64,000 bases of DNA, taken from positions 29,597-93,596 of the forward strand of contig JAZLFR010000051.1 in NCBI GenBank assembly GCA_045615885.1, read 5' to 3'. Every line of letters begins with the position of its first letter. Positions within the stretch are counted from its first letter, which is position 1. The notes beneath the pieces are model-generated. The model was given only the letters and a program-made list of their open reading frames with translations. It did no database searches and had not been told where the DNA came from. The position numbers and the translations under genes were made by a program. Source of the stretch: UBA1765 sp045615885 (GTDB taxonomy: Bacteria; Fibrobacterota; Fibrobacteria; Fibrobacterales; Fibrobacteraceae). Of this stretch, positions 18,956 through 27,662 are shown piece after piece.

Positions 18956-19687
18956 GAGTGTGGTTAGGGTCTAGGATCTAGGGTTTAGGATCTAGTGATT
19001 AGTGAAATGTTATTTTCCAGTGTCTAGTAGGGTATAGAATAGACGAGAGAACGGCACTATGTGCCTACAGACGAGATGTGTGCAAACGAGTGTCGCGACC
19101 AAGCTTGCTTGGGGATGACCGAGTGCAGCCACATCCTATGGCGAAGCCATGAAAGACGAGAGGAATGTTACTTTCCAGTGCTTAGGGTATAGGGTTCAGG
19201 GGATAGGGTATAGTGAATGTAAATATTCAATGTGTCGGCTGTAGGCTAGCGTCTGTCGACTGAGAGGTGTGAGGTTTCGTAATTACAATTGCCTCAAAGT
19301 GAGCGCAGCGAACGACCTCACGCCTCAAGCACCGAAGGTGCGACCTCATTTCTTTTTCTGGATGGCCACGCTCCGCTCGCCAAGACACGGGAAAATACAA
19401 TTCTCTGTTTTCTGTCTTCTGTCCTCTGTTTTCTCCTAACTTGTCATCACTAGCAACGCGAAGTGATCCAGAATATTGCTTTCTCAATGTTTCTAGATTG
19501 CTTCACTATGTTCGCAATGACATGGGAAGTTACAATTCCTGACTCCTGTCACTGACTCCTGACTCCTATTTTCTATTTACACTTCTGCCTACAGCCGACT
19601 GACTACTAACTTCCGTCTTCCTACTTTCTTCTGTTCTCTATTCTCTGTACTCTATCTTCCGTCCTCTTTTTTTGTATCTTATTCTAC
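18956..19687. repeat. Mosaic intergenic repeat region, copy A
   Basis: A 732-base spacer without a credible gene. It contains CTAGGATCTAG-type words at 18968-19000, a GTATAGAATAGACGAGAG block at 19031-19048, short hairpins (CCAAGCTTGCTTGG near 19100; ATGGCGAAGCCAT near 19138), a block at 19172-19201, one at 19232-19264, a longer element at 19291-19386, and a pyrimidine-rich tail of CTTCTGTCCTCTGT-type words from 19400 to 19677. Most blocks recur in 48014-48604 in a different order. Confidence 0.65.
19291..19386 (+). repeat. About 96-bp dispersed element, copy 1
   Basis: Begins CCTCAAAGTGAGCGCAGCG, contains the hairpin GCACCGAAGGTGC and a CTCATTTCTTTTTCTGGATGG segment, and ends in a GCTCGCC motif. 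A near-identical same-strand copy is at 48447-48545, with only a few base changes and one inserted A. It has no coding content. It could be a small non-autonomous element or a processed structured RNA. Confidence 0.7.
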
Positions 19688-20113
19688 ATGATGTTCGCGT
19701 TCAAGACAGTTTCTGCAAAATTGGTCGTAGCAGCGTTGCTTCTGGCATCTGCTGTTTTTGCAGACAACGACCCTGCAATTTTTCGCCCCGAAAAAAGTTC
19801 GGCACGAGACCAGGTAACGGCAGCCGATACGACTAAAGAAAACGACATCATGCTCAAGGTCAACATCTTTGGCGACATGCCTGTCGGTTCCTATTACATT
19901 TTCTGGGACGAAGTAGATTTGTCTGAAGAAATGAAAAAGCTCATGACTACCCGCGAGTTTGCAAAAGATGAATTCTTCATGCAAAACATCGACCGTGAAC
20001 AGTTCGAGCAGGAACACATGCTAATGCTTTTTGAAGACCAGAAACGAGAATTCTTCAGAATCTACCCGGAAGAATTGCTGAAGCAGCTCGAAGAAGAAAA
20101 AGCAGACCAGTAA
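19688..20113 (+). CDS. Small exported protein of unknown function
   Basis: A 141-residue protein not recognised as a known family. It has a signal peptide (MMFAFKTVSAKLVVAALLLASAVFA, cleavage before DNDP), then an acidic and strongly helical mature part rich in Glu, Met and Phe (LSEEMKKLM, QFEQEHMLMLFEDQKREFF). No cysteine or lipobox is present, so it is probably periplasmic and soluble. ATG 19688 and ATG 19691 are both possible. It lies after the repeat-rich spacer and 37 bases before birA. Confidence 0.68.
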   Translation: MMFAFKTVSAKLVVAALLLASAVFADNDPAIFRPEKSSARDQVTAADTTKENDIMLKVNIFGDMPVGSYYIFWDEVDLSEEMKKLMTTREFAKDEFFMQNIDREQFEQEHMLMLFEDQKREFFRIYPEELLKQLEEEKADQ

Positions 20114-20150
20114 GTTTTAAGAATTCTAGTTACTAGTTCATAGAAAATAG

Positions 20151-20927
20151 ATGTCTTCTGAAAAAACATTTGAATCTTGGCAACTGAACGGGCTTTACAA
20201 TGCCCCGGCACTACTTTTAAAAACAACTCCTAGTACGCATGCCGAAATGCGCGCTCGTTTTAAAGAGCTTGCACCAGGCGCTCTGATCGTTGCAGACGCA
20301 CAATACGCAGGCAGAGGCCGCCACGAACGCAAATGGTACTCCCCCGCCGGCAAAAACCTCTATTTCAATTTGCTCTACCCGCTGCAAGGCATTCCCTTAA
20401 AGACCGCACCGCAACTCATGCAGATCACGGCCATTACCCTCGCAAACATTTTCAGCGAAGTTACAAGCAAAAGCATTTCTGTAAAATGGCCAAACGATGT
20501 CTGGTTTGAAGGTCAAAAGCTCTGCGGCATGGTTTCTGAAATTCTTGTAAAAAGTGCAAGCGAAATGTTCATGTCGATAGGCATAGGCATCAATGTAAAC
20601 GTGACTCGCGAAGAGCTGAACTGCATCGACAGGCCAACAACCAGCCTTTCCATTTTGAAGGGCGAATTGCTAGACCGAGAGGCCTTGCTAAGGCGTATTG
20701 TTCCTGCGCTTGAAACGGCCGTTGAAAAATTCCGTGCACAAGGCCTTGGGCCGTGGATTCAAAGCTGGCGAGCAATGGACTGCTTCATCGGCAAGTCGGC
20801 GCGCATCGTTGAATTCGGCAACGAAGTCCATGGCACAGTTCTTGGCATCAGCGACGACGGCAGCCTGCAATTCCAAAAAGAAACCGGAGAGACTATCAGC
20901 ATCTACTCCGGCGATTTGGAAATCTAA
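20151..20927 (+). CDS. birA: Biotin-[acetyl-CoA-carboxylase] ligase
   Basis: A 258-residue biotin protein ligase that activates biotin to biotinyl-AMP and attaches it to carboxylase carrier domains. Signatures: GRGRHERKWYSPAGKNLYFN (biotinyl-AMP loop), KWPNDVW and KLCGMVSE in the catalytic core, then a small C-terminal SH3-like domain. The N-terminal helix-turn-helix of E. coli BirA is absent, so it is the short group I form with no repressor role. The short spacer before it contains a TAGTTACTAGTT repeat word. Confidence 0.93.
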   Translation: MSSEKTFESWQLNGLYNAPALLLKTTPSTHAEMRARFKELAPGALIVADAQYAGRGRHERKWYSPAGKNLYFNLLYPLQGIPLKTAPQLMQITAITLANIFSEVTSKSISVKWPNDVWFEGQKLCGMVSEILVKSASEMFMSIGIGINVNVTREELNCIDRPTTSLSILKGELLDREALLRRIVPALETAVEKFRAQGLGPWIQSWRAMDCFIGKSARIVEFGNEVHGTVLGISDDGSLQFQKETGETISIYSGDLEI

Positions 20928-20933
20928 AATGTC

Positions 20934-21125
20934 CTACTCTTTTCTTTTAAAGTAGAAACTGCCTATTAGAGCTACGGCAAGCACGACTATCATCACGTCA
21001 AGCACGCGTCCGCAAAGTTCTGGAGGCAACACACCAAGTTCCTGGCAAATGGCAGCGGCAGTCGCAATCGCAGCACTCACCGTGCCTACAAGCTGGCATA
21101 CTCCACGTTTACTATCGAAGCGCAT
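20934..21125 (-). CDS. Small membrane protein at the end of the quinone-synthesis unit
   Basis: A 63-residue protein, family not recognised. It has two hydrophobic stretches (LVGTVSAAIATAAAICQELGVL and VLDVMIVVLAVALIGSFYF) and a basic end KRKE, so it is probably a two-helix inner-membrane protein. Its ATG lies 14 bases inside the end of ubiA and has a strong GGAGG ribosome site nine bases upstream, within the ubiA coding sequence. That supports a real, translationally coupled gene. Role unknown. Confidence 0.6.
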   Translation of the reverse strand: MRFDSKRGVCQLVGTVSAAIATAAAICQELGVLPPELCGRVLDVMIVVLAVALIGSFYFKRKE

Positions 21126-22005
21126 CTGGGGAACCTCCGAGCAAAATCCAAACTACAAGGCCAATCATCACAAGCACGCTAATGCCGACATTTGCCAAAA
21201 AGAAGTCGCGATTCTTCTGGTCAAGGTCATCGGATTTTCTAAACAAATGAATGTAGAACACGCAAGCGGTCATTAGCGCAGCAACGCTCCACCAGGCAAT
21301 GCCCATCTGCCAAAAAATTCCAAAGCCTACTGTGAGAGCAAGCATTGCCAAATGGCTGCCGAGCGCAATCTGCAAGGAACGCTTGCGGCCAAACCTAGCT
21401 GGCACAGAATGGAGACCGGCCTTCTTGTCGATTTCTTCGTCTTGCGTTGCATAGATAATATCGAAGCCGCCCATCCAAAGCATAAGAATGAACATGAGCA
21501 CAATCGGGAACGCGGCAAATTCGCCACGGATGGCAATCCAGGCGCCAAGCGGGCTCATGCCGACGGCAAAGCCAAGGTACCAATGGCAAAGGAACGAAAA
21601 GCGCTTCCACAGCGAATAGAACAGCAGCGCAAGCCACACCGGGAATGCGCAAATACCCGCAAGCGGGTTGAACAGCCAGGCAAAAGAGCAAAAGCAAATG
21701 CCATTGAAAATCAGGAAGCCGATCACTGCTGCACGGGAAAGCCTGTTTGCCGGCAAATGGCGCTTTGCCGTGCGCGGGTTTTCTGCATCGAACTTGGCAT
21801 CGGCCAGACGGTTGAAGCTCATGGCGCTATTGCGGGCCGTAACCATGCAGCCAACGATCAGAGCGACAATCTTCAAAATTTCAAGCGGTTCCATGCCCTT
21901 GAAACCATTGGCGGCAACCCACATGGAGCCAAGCGCAAAAGGCATCGCAAAAAGGCTATGGCTAAAACGAACCAGGTGACCAAACTCTACAATTTTCTTA
22001 AACAT
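21112..22005 (-). CDS. ubiA: UbiA-family prenyltransferase (menaquinone synthesis, MqnP-like)
   Basis: A 297-residue integral membrane enzyme with about eight helices. The two aspartate-rich metal/diphosphate motifs are present: NRLADAKFDAENPRTAKR near residue 65 and YATQDEEIDKKAG near 190. It attaches a polyprenyl chain to an aromatic acid. With ubiX and ubiE directly upstream and no chorismate lyase or menaquinone-classic gene near, a futalosine-type menaquinone role (MqnP) is the best inference. It lies 34 bases after ubiX. Confidence 0.9.
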   Translation of the reverse strand: MFKKIVEFGHLVRFSHSLFAMPFALGSMWVAANGFKGMEPLEILKIVALIVGCMVTARNSAMSFNRLADAKFDAENPRTAKRHLPANRLSRAAVIGFLIFNGICFCSFAWLFNPLAGICAFPVWLALLFYSLWKRFSFLCHWYLGFAVGMSPLGAWIAIRGEFAAFPIVLMFILMLWMGGFDIIYATQDEEIDKKAGLHSVPARFGRKRSLQIALGSHLAMLALTVGFGIFWQMGIAWWSVAALMTACVFYIHLFRKSDDLDQKNRDFFLANVGISVLVMIGLVVWILLGGSPDALR

Positions 22006-22039
22006 TTTTCTCTACAACTCCCAATTCCTGTACCAAGCT

Positions 22040-22594
22040 CTAAGCCTCGCTTCCCCACTGCCTTACAATTTCATTTTCAACGCCAAGGTGCGCAAGAACT
22101 TTTGCAACCACGGTATCGGCCAAATCTTCAACAGAAGTCGGCTTGTTGTAAAAATGCGGCGAAGCCGGAATCACGATGCCGCCTGCGCGGGTAATGCGTT
22201 CCATGTTTTCCAAATGGATCAAGTTGTAAGGCATTTCCCGCGGGGCAATCACAAGCTTGCGGCGCTCCTTCAAACAGACATCGGCAGCGCGCACCAGCAA
22301 ATTGTCGGCAATGCCACCTGCAATTTTGCCAAGCGTCCCCATGGAACACGGCACAATGGCGAGACCATTGAAATCGGCGCTGCCACTTGCCGCATAGCAA
22401 AAGAAATCGTCAATCGGCAAGACTTCATCAGCTTCCTGCAGCACATTCGCATAGCCTTCGTATTCGGCAACGGCGCGGCCAGAAGGAGTAGCGATCAACG
22501 AAACTTTGTGGAGCGCCTTGTGCAGATGGTACACGAGCCTAGATGTATAAATGGCGCCTGAAGCTCCGGTAAGGCCAACAACAAAACGACTCAT
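22040..22594 (-). CDS. ubiX: Flavin prenyltransferase UbiX
   Basis: A 184-residue flavoprotein that makes prenylated FMN for a UbiD-type decarboxylase. Signatures: the N-terminal GLTGASGAIYTSRL, the IAPREMPYNLIHLENM catalytic/prenyl-phosphate segment, and PASPHFYNKP near the end. ATG 22594 is preferred: it follows the ubiE stop (TAACATG) with a GAAGG site inside the end of ubiE. GTG 22606 would add four residues that are not part of the conserved start. The UbiD partner is not in the window. Confidence 0.93.
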   Translation of the reverse strand: MSRFVVGLTGASGAIYTSRLVYHLHKALHKVSLIATPSGRAVAEYEGYANVLQEADEVLPIDDFFCYAASGSADFNGLAIVPCSMGTLGKIAGGIADNLLVRAADVCLKERRKLVIAPREMPYNLIHLENMERITRAGGIVIPASPHFYNKPTSVEDLADTVVAKVLAHLGVENEIVRQWGSEA

Positions 22595-22595
22595 G

Positions 22596-23300
22596 TTAGC
22601 CTTCACGCTTTTTCAAAAGCACGCGGTATGCCACGCCAAAAAAGCAGGGCTTTACATGCACAAGTTCAAAGCCATTGTCTTCGGCGAGTTTCACAAAATC
22701 TGCCACAGGCAAAAAGCGAAGTACGGAATTCACAAGGTATTCGTAAGCATCGCGCTTGCCACTGAAAATGGAGCCGAGCAACGGAATAAATAGCGGAGCA
22801 AGCTTCTTGTAAAAGAATTTGTTGAACGCATTTCGCGGCGAAAAGAATTCAAGCACCTGCAGGTAGCCACCCGCCGAAAGAACCCTTGCAGACTCCTTGA
22901 GGCCAAGGTTTGCATCTGGCAAGTTGCGCATGCCAAAGCCATTCAGTACCACGTCAAACGAAGCATCGTCAAACGGCATTTTCATGGCATCGAGCTGCAC
23001 AGGCTTAGCCACAGTCTTTTTGCCCACGGCCCCCTTCAGCATTCCATAAGAAAAATCACCGAGAATTGCAACTTCCGGGGAGCCGCAGTACCTTTCGTAA
23101 GTCGCAGCAAAATCACCCGTACCGCCGCAAAGGTCAAGCAAGCGGGCACCCGGCAAGCGTTCCGTCTTTTTCAATTCCCGACGCACTTCGCGGCAGCAGG
23201 AATGCCTCCACAAAATATCTTGAAAGCAACTAAGGGTATGGTTCAAAAAGTCATAGCTTTTTGAAATGTCGTCGAACATTTTGCGGACCGGGCTAATCAT
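22596..23300 (-). CDS. ubiE: Demethylmenaquinone/quinone C-methyltransferase UbiE/MenG
   Basis: A 234-residue SAM-dependent methyltransferase for the last methylation in menaquinone synthesis. It begins with VRKMFDDISKSYDFLNHTLS, the usual UbiE start, and has the SAM loop LDLCGGTGDFA near residue 55. NGFGMRNLPD and a late VLEFFSPRN segment follow. The mature enzyme length is normal. First gene of the leftward ubiE-ubiX-ubiA unit; upstream lies the terminator of the CotH gene, so its own promoter must lie in 23301-23320 or overlap it. Confidence 0.95.
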   Translation of the reverse strand: MISPVRKMFDDISKSYDFLNHTLSCFQDILWRHSCCREVRRELKKTERLPGARLLDLCGGTGDFAATYERYCGSPEVAILGDFSYGMLKGAVGKKTVAKPVQLDAMKMPFDDASFDVVLNGFGMRNLPDANLGLKESARVLSAGGYLQVLEFFSPRNAFNKFFYKKLAPLFIPLLGSIFSGKRDAYEYLVNSVLRFLPVADFVKLAEDNGFELVHVKPCFFGVAYRVLLKKREG

Positions 23301-23319
23301 AATTCAAATTTAGTTATTC

Positions 23320-23359
23320 TAAAAAACAAAGAATGCCCGCCTTGTTCAGGCGGGCATTC
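23320..23359 (-). terminator. Intrinsic terminator of the CotH lipoprotein gene
   Basis: Eleven-base perfect stem (GAATGCCCGCC / GGCGGGCATTC) with a seven-base loop, followed on the minus strand by TTTGTTTTTT. It is 18 bases past the CotH stop codon. Confidence 0.9.
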
Positions 23360-23376
23360 TCAGCAATATCAAAAAA

Positions 23377-25830
23377 TTACTGGAACTCAGCTTCGTAAGA
23401 TTCGCCGCCCTTCGGAGTCACCAGGCGCGGATTTTCTCTAGAGCCGTCCTTCCACTGTTTAAACACGGCGGAGCCCGATGGCAATGCGGTCAGGAGCATC
23501 GCATTGCCTCCAAAGAACTTGCCCTTATAACTCTTGCTCGGCAAGGCCATGCCATCTAGCAAGACCGTTCCAGAGCCACTGGCAGAGATTGTCACGCTTA
23601 TTTCGGAACCCAAACCAAATTCAGAAGTGTATTCGCTCCATACGACGCCATCGCGTTTTTCGGCCCAGGTCTTCATGCAGGAGCCACTCACGCTAAAACC
23701 ATTGCCACAGGAGTTCTGGTACCATCTATCAGTCTGCTTGAACTTGGCCAAATCCCTTTCGGTTTCAGAAGACACAAGCGTTCCTGCCATGGCATCAACA
23801 GTCTTTTCAACATTTGCTGCATTCAAATTGTTCTGGAACATGACTGCAGCATGGTTTACGAACAAGCGCTTGAAATCGGAATTCTTGATGAGCTTGTTGA
23901 AAATCGTGGCAAAGCAGTTTTCTCCGTTACAGGAACTGGAACCACCTTGCTTCACCCATTTGAACATGTTGGTGCTCTGGCCAAAGCCACTGACATTCCA
24001 TTCCCAGTCAAAGCCGTGATCAAGGTCATAAACCATGAACTTCCATGGCTGCTTTGCAGTACGCCAGGCACGAACGTTGTTGTTTGGCCAGTCGCCATTA
24101 TGGATGTACATTTCGGCAATCATGTAATCGGCAAAATTGCCGACATCCAACATTCCCTGAACCTGCGCATAATATGGATTGTCGCTACCGCTAAAATCAT
24201 GGGAGTACACAAAATCCATCATGTCCATGTAATCCTTGGTAGAGCCACCACCGCTTGCCGTGATTTCTTTGCCCAAGTGCTTGACCATGGTCACTTCATC
24301 AGCATCAATCCCGTAGTTGGTTTCTACATAATGTCTGTTGTAATGTTCTCGCATATCGTGAATGCCGTAGTAGTTTCCGTTATAGAACACGACAACCTGG
24401 CGGCTGCGCTGGTAGTCAACGCCGCTGCCTTCAAGAAGGGCGCCACCCATGGCATCTTCAATGTAGTCGCTCACAAAACGGTTACCGTTATTGCGAAGGT
24501 TAAAGCCCTTGAACTTGGAGTTCTTATCCTTGCGGGTTTCGAACAATGGGTAGTTCAGACGGCCATCCTGGTAATCTTCGCGCATTACGATAGCAACCGA
24601 TTTCTTGTTTTCCATACGGCTGTAATTACCCATCAAAGAAATTCCGGCTTCGATTTCCCAAGCCTTGGCCTGGGAAGAACTGCCCTTTTCAAAGTACTCT
24701 ACATGAACAGGGAATTCCACATCCGCATACAATCCAGACGGGCAGTATTCAGGCTTGGAACAGGAAACCTTCAAGTAATGCTTGTTGAAAAATTCCGGAT
24801 CGACGCTGATGGAAACGACCGGCATGCTAACCGATTCGCCAACAAAATAGGTCGATGTAGAAATTTTGTTGGTAATTTTATTGTCCACAAATTCACCGCA
24901 GCGAACTATCATGTTTGCTTCGATATATTTGGAATCTCTGAATTCTTCAGAATTTTTATTCGGGGTCGAACCGTCAAAAGAACAACGGATCGTTCCACCG
25001 GAGGTCGGGGTCGGCGGGTCCAAAGAGAACGGTTCTGCAAAGAATCCGCTAGCCTTCAGAGCCACAGGCTTGGTAAAACCATCATAGCCAGTCGAGGCTG
25101 AATTTTTCTTTTCTGGAGTCGGTTTCTCGAAATAGCGCCATTCACCACCATTTACAATGCCCCATGAAATGCCCGGGTCAAGCTCAGGGTAGCTAACACT
25201 GTCGCGAACACCCCAATTGTAATCGATCAAATAAATCGTGCCGCCTCTCTTTTCCAACTTCCAATTGGTATGGGTTCTGTAGTGAGCCTTTTCGGAATCC
25301 AATCCACGATGCGGAGCCGTGACATCTCTACCGGAACAGAAGACAACCCTAAGTTCCCCAGCCGGAATCGTCAAGCTATCGATAATCCACTTACGCGGCT
25401 TTTCAAGATTTTCCACTATGGAATAGCCACGTAAATTAGCGGTTTCCGTACCGGCATTGTAAATTTCTATCCAACCCGGATCTTCACCATATTCGTCAAT
25501 GAAGTTCACATTGTTGGTTGCGATTTCCGTAATGCGGAGTGTCGAATTGCCAACATAGTGTACTTCCTTACCAACTGGATCTTCGACATAAGCGTCCACA
25601 ACACTGCTGCTAGACTCATTCGAATTATTTTTGCCAGACGAACTGCTTTTCCCATCGGAACTTTCATTTCCTGAAGAATTTCCTTCGGACCCGACAGAAT
25701 TCGGAGAATCGGAATCCAAAGACGATGAAGACAAAGCTTCCAAATCATCGACACCAGTAGACGAGTCGTCACTGCAGGCGCCGAGCAAGGCGATAAAACC
25801 ACTTAGGGCTAACGGAAATATTTTACGCAT
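23377..25830 (-). CDS. CotH-kinase-domain lipoprotein with lamin-tail domain
   Basis: An 817-residue surface or periplasmic lipoprotein. The lipobox LGAC ends at Cys19, followed by about 60 residues of Ser/Asn/Gly linker. A lamin-tail domain covers about 95-200 (LRITEIATNN, WIEIYNAG). A chitobiase C-terminal-like strand segment follows near 250-300 (GGTIRCSFDGSTPNKNS). A CotH kinase-like fold spans about 385-650 (FKGFNLRNNGNRF, GIHDMREHYNRHY, MVYDLDHGFDWEWN). The end resembles an InlB-type B-repeat (VTISASGSGTVLLDG). Start at ATG 25830 with GAGGAT before it. CotH homologues phosphorylate proteins in spore coats; here the role may be cell-surface assembly or attachment to fibre (inference). 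Confidence 0.88.
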   Translation of the reverse strand: MRKIFPLALSGFIALLGACSDDSSTGVDDLEALSSSSLDSDSPNSVGSEGNSSGNESSDGKSSSSGKNNSNESSSSVVDAYVEDPVGKEVHYVGNSTLRITEIATNNVNFIDEYGEDPGWIEIYNAGTETANLRGYSIVENLEKPRKWIIDSLTIPAGELRVVFCSGRDVTAPHRGLDSEKAHYRTHTNWKLEKRGGTIYLIDYNWGVRDSVSYPELDPGISWGIVNGGEWRYFEKPTPEKKNSASTGYDGFTKPVALKASGFFAEPFSLDPPTPTSGGTIRCSFDGSTPNKNSEEFRDSKYIEANMIVRCGEFVDNKITNKISTSTYFVGESVSMPVVSISVDPEFFNKHYLKVSCSKPEYCPSGLYADVEFPVHVEYFEKGSSSQAKAWEIEAGISLMGNYSRMENKKSVAIVMREDYQDGRLNYPLFETRKDKNSKFKGFNLRNNGNRFVSDYIEDAMGGALLEGSGVDYQRSRQVVVFYNGNYYGIHDMREHYNRHYVETNYGIDADEVTMVKHLGKEITASGGGSTKDYMDMMDFVYSHDFSGSDNPYYAQVQGMLDVGNFADYMIAEMYIHNGDWPNNNVRAWRTAKQPWKFMVYDLDHGFDWEWNVSGFGQSTNMFKWVKQGGSSSCNGENCFATIFNKLIKNSDFKRLFVNHAAVMFQNNLNAANVEKTVDAMAGTLVSSETERDLAKFKQTDRWYQNSCGNGFSVSGSCMKTWAEKRDGVVWSEYTSEFGLGSEISVTISASGSGTVLLDGMALPSKSYKGKFFGGNAMLLTALPSGSAVFKQWKDGSRENPRLVTPKGGESYEAEFQ

Positions 25831-25889
25831 AGATCCTCGCAATCAATCCCAGAACAAAGATAAAATTTTTCCATATTGGCAACTCATCA

Positions 25890-25922
25890 ACAAAAAAACG
25901 CCGTTGTTACACGGCGTTTCTT
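25890..25922 (-). terminator. Intrinsic terminator of gpsA
   Basis: Nine-base stem (AAACGCCGT at 25896-25904 with ACGGCGTTT at 25911-25919), loop of six, and seven T residues on the minus strand. It ends the der-plsY-gpsA unit. Confidence 0.88.
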
Positions 25923-25941
25923 TTACATTCGTTTACAAAGA

Positions 25942-26952
25942 CTAAGCGTCAACGCGTTCAGACTTAAGTTCACGGCTCATCAATTCCTTGATGGAAAGAG
26001 CGGCAGGCTTGCCATTGAACAATGTATCATAGACAGCCTCCACGATCGGCATCTCGACTCCGACCTTTTCTGCCAAAGCCTTTGTGCTGCGGCAGGTAGG
26101 AACGCCTTCGGCAATCATTTTCATGCCGGCAAGAACTTCGTCCAAGGTTTCCCCCTTGCCGATATGTTCGCCAACATAGCGGTTGCGGCTATGTTCAGAA
26201 AGGCAGGTCACAATCAGGTCGCCCATGCCAGCAAGGCCTGCGAACGTATGCGGGTTGGCACCAAAGGCAAGGCCCAGGCGGCACATTTCTGCCTGGCCAC
26301 GGGTAAGGAGCGCTGCGCGAGTATTGTCGCCGGCACCAAGGCCGTAGAGTACGCCGCTAGCGATGGCAATGACATTCTTCACGGAACCGCAAAGTTCAAT
26401 GCCGACAATGTCATCGGAAGTGTACACGCGAAGGTAGTTGTTGCTGAACGTGTTCTGCACAAGCTTTGCAGCATCTTCGTTCGGGCAGGCGGCAACGATT
26501 GCCGTGTAAATGCGGCGGGAGACTTCTTCCGCATGGGTCGGGCCGCTGAGAGCGACCATCTTGTCGGCCTTGAGCCACGGCACATTCGCAAGAATGACTT
26601 CACTCATGCGCTGGAGCGTAGATTCCAAAATGCCCTTCGTGGCGCTTACGACAACCGGATTGTTCTTTACAGTGCAAGCACCGAGCCCCTTGGCAACGTT
26701 CTGCATGAACTGCGACGGAACGACAAACAAAACCAGGTCAGCATCTTCAACGACAGACTGCATGTCTGTAGAGTAGGTAAATTCTTCCGGGAAAATCACG
26801 CCAGGGAGCTTATCCTTGTACTGGCGTTCCTTGGTAAGCAAGTCCACTTCTTCCTGGGAGTGGGTCCAAAAAGCAACATCGTGACCATTATCGTAAAGAA
26901 CCTGGCCAAGTGTAAGGCCCCAGCCACCAGTTCCAAGAACAGCAATCTTCAT
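25942..26952 (-). CDS. gpsA: NAD(P)-dependent glycerol-3-phosphate dehydrogenase
   Basis: A 336-residue cytoplasmic enzyme that reduces dihydroxyacetone phosphate to sn-glycerol-3-phosphate for phospholipid synthesis. It has the Rossmann start MKIAVLGTGGWGLTLGQVL, the substrate region KGILE, the catalytic Lys in GSVKNVIAIASG, and the GLAGMGDLIVTCLSEHSRNR motif. ATG 26952 with AGAGGA upstream is the start; a few in-frame codons before it are not conserved. It follows plsY, which uses its product, so the pair forms the first two steps of phosphatidate formation. Confidence 0.96.
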   Translation of the reverse strand: MKIAVLGTGGWGLTLGQVLYDNGHDVAFWTHSQEEVDLLTKERQYKDKLPGVIFPEEFTYSTDMQSVVEDADLVLFVVPSQFMQNVAKGLGACTVKNNPVVVSATKGILESTLQRMSEVILANVPWLKADKMVALSGPTHAEEVSRRIYTAIVAACPNEDAAKLVQNTFSNNYLRVYTSDDIVGIELCGSVKNVIAIASGVLYGLGAGDNTRAALLTRGQAEMCRLGLAFGANPHTFAGLAGMGDLIVTCLSEHSRNRYVGEHIGKGETLDEVLAGMKMIAEGVPTCRSTKALAEKVGVEMPIVEAVYDTLFNGKPAALSIKELMSRELKSERVDA

Positions 26953-26990
26953 AATTATATCCTCTGTCAACAGACGACTTTAATCTCTAA

Positions 26991-27662
26991 TTAAACTTCC
27001 TTCGGCGTCTTGCGCTTGCTGCCAAAGCCATTTTCGGTTCCGTTCATCAAACGCTTGATATTGCCCTTATGCTTTACGATAACAAACACACCGACAAGGC
27101 AGCACGTAATCATGAGCGGCAAGTCAATGGTATCGTACACAGGGTACGGCATTTTCAGGTATCCCATCACAGAAAACACGATAAGCGCTGTGCAAGCCGT
27201 GATGCTACCGACAGATACATACTTTGTAGCAGCCGTAAAGGCGATCCATACAGCAAAGCTAGAAAGCGCAGTAACGGGGCACAGGCAAAGGAAAACGCCA
27301 AGAGCGGTAAGCACACCCTTGCCGCCGCGGAAACCGGCCATGCAGGTAAAGCTATGCCCAAGAATGGCAAGGAAGCCGGCAACAAGCGGGAGCCAGGTCC
27401 ATTCCGGACTGTAGGCTGCCATGAACTTCATAGCAATGAACGGGGCAAGAAAGCCCTTGCCAAGGTCAACGACAATGACTGGGAGAGCCGGCTTAAAGCC
27501 GAGCACTCTAATCGTGTTTGTTAGCCCGGCGTTCTTGCTGCCGTACTGACGGATGTCTGTTCCTGGTTTTATTATGGATCCGCGGGCCATTTTGGAGACC
27601 CACACTGCCGTCGGTATCGATCCTAGCAGGTATGCTAGAAGCAGACTGGTTAAACTGATCAA
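26991..27662 (-). CDS. plsY: Acyl-phosphate:glycerol-3-phosphate acyltransferase PlsY, TTG start
   Basis: A 223-residue inner-membrane enzyme that acylates glycerol-3-phosphate from acyl-phosphate. Motifs: YLLGSIPTAVWVSK at the start, SKNAGLTNTIRVLG, GHSFTCMAGFRGGKGV near residue 100 and a late HKGNIKRL. The start is TTG 27662, with AAAGGA eight bases upstream; the first in-frame ATG (residue 25) would cut off the first helix. The first 155 bases lie inside the 3' end of der in another frame. The C-terminal 15 residues are basic and not conserved. Confidence 0.92.
   Translation of the reverse strand: MISLTSLLLAYLLGSIPTAVWVSKMARGSIIKPGTDIRQYGSKNAGLTNTIRVLGFKPALPVIVVDLGKGFLAPFIAMKFMAAYSPEWTWLPLVAGFLAILGHSFTCMAGFRGGKGVLTALGVFLCLCPVTALSSFAVWIAFTAATKYVSVGSITACTALIVFSVMGYLKMPYPVYDTIDLPLMITCCLVGVFVIVKHKGNIKRLMNGTENGFGSKRKTPKEV

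Noticed and set aside
19227..19487. 86-codon minus-strand frame in mosaic region A
   Set aside because: Built from repeat blocks that recur without the frame at 48170-48545; no ribosome site.
19400..19680. Possible CRISPR array in the pyrimidine-rich stretch
   Set aside because: The words are degenerate, of varying length and without regular spacers; no cas gene is near.
25876..26994. 372-codon open frame on the + strand opposite gpsA
   Set aside because: Covers gpsA in antisense and begins inside the gpsA terminator.
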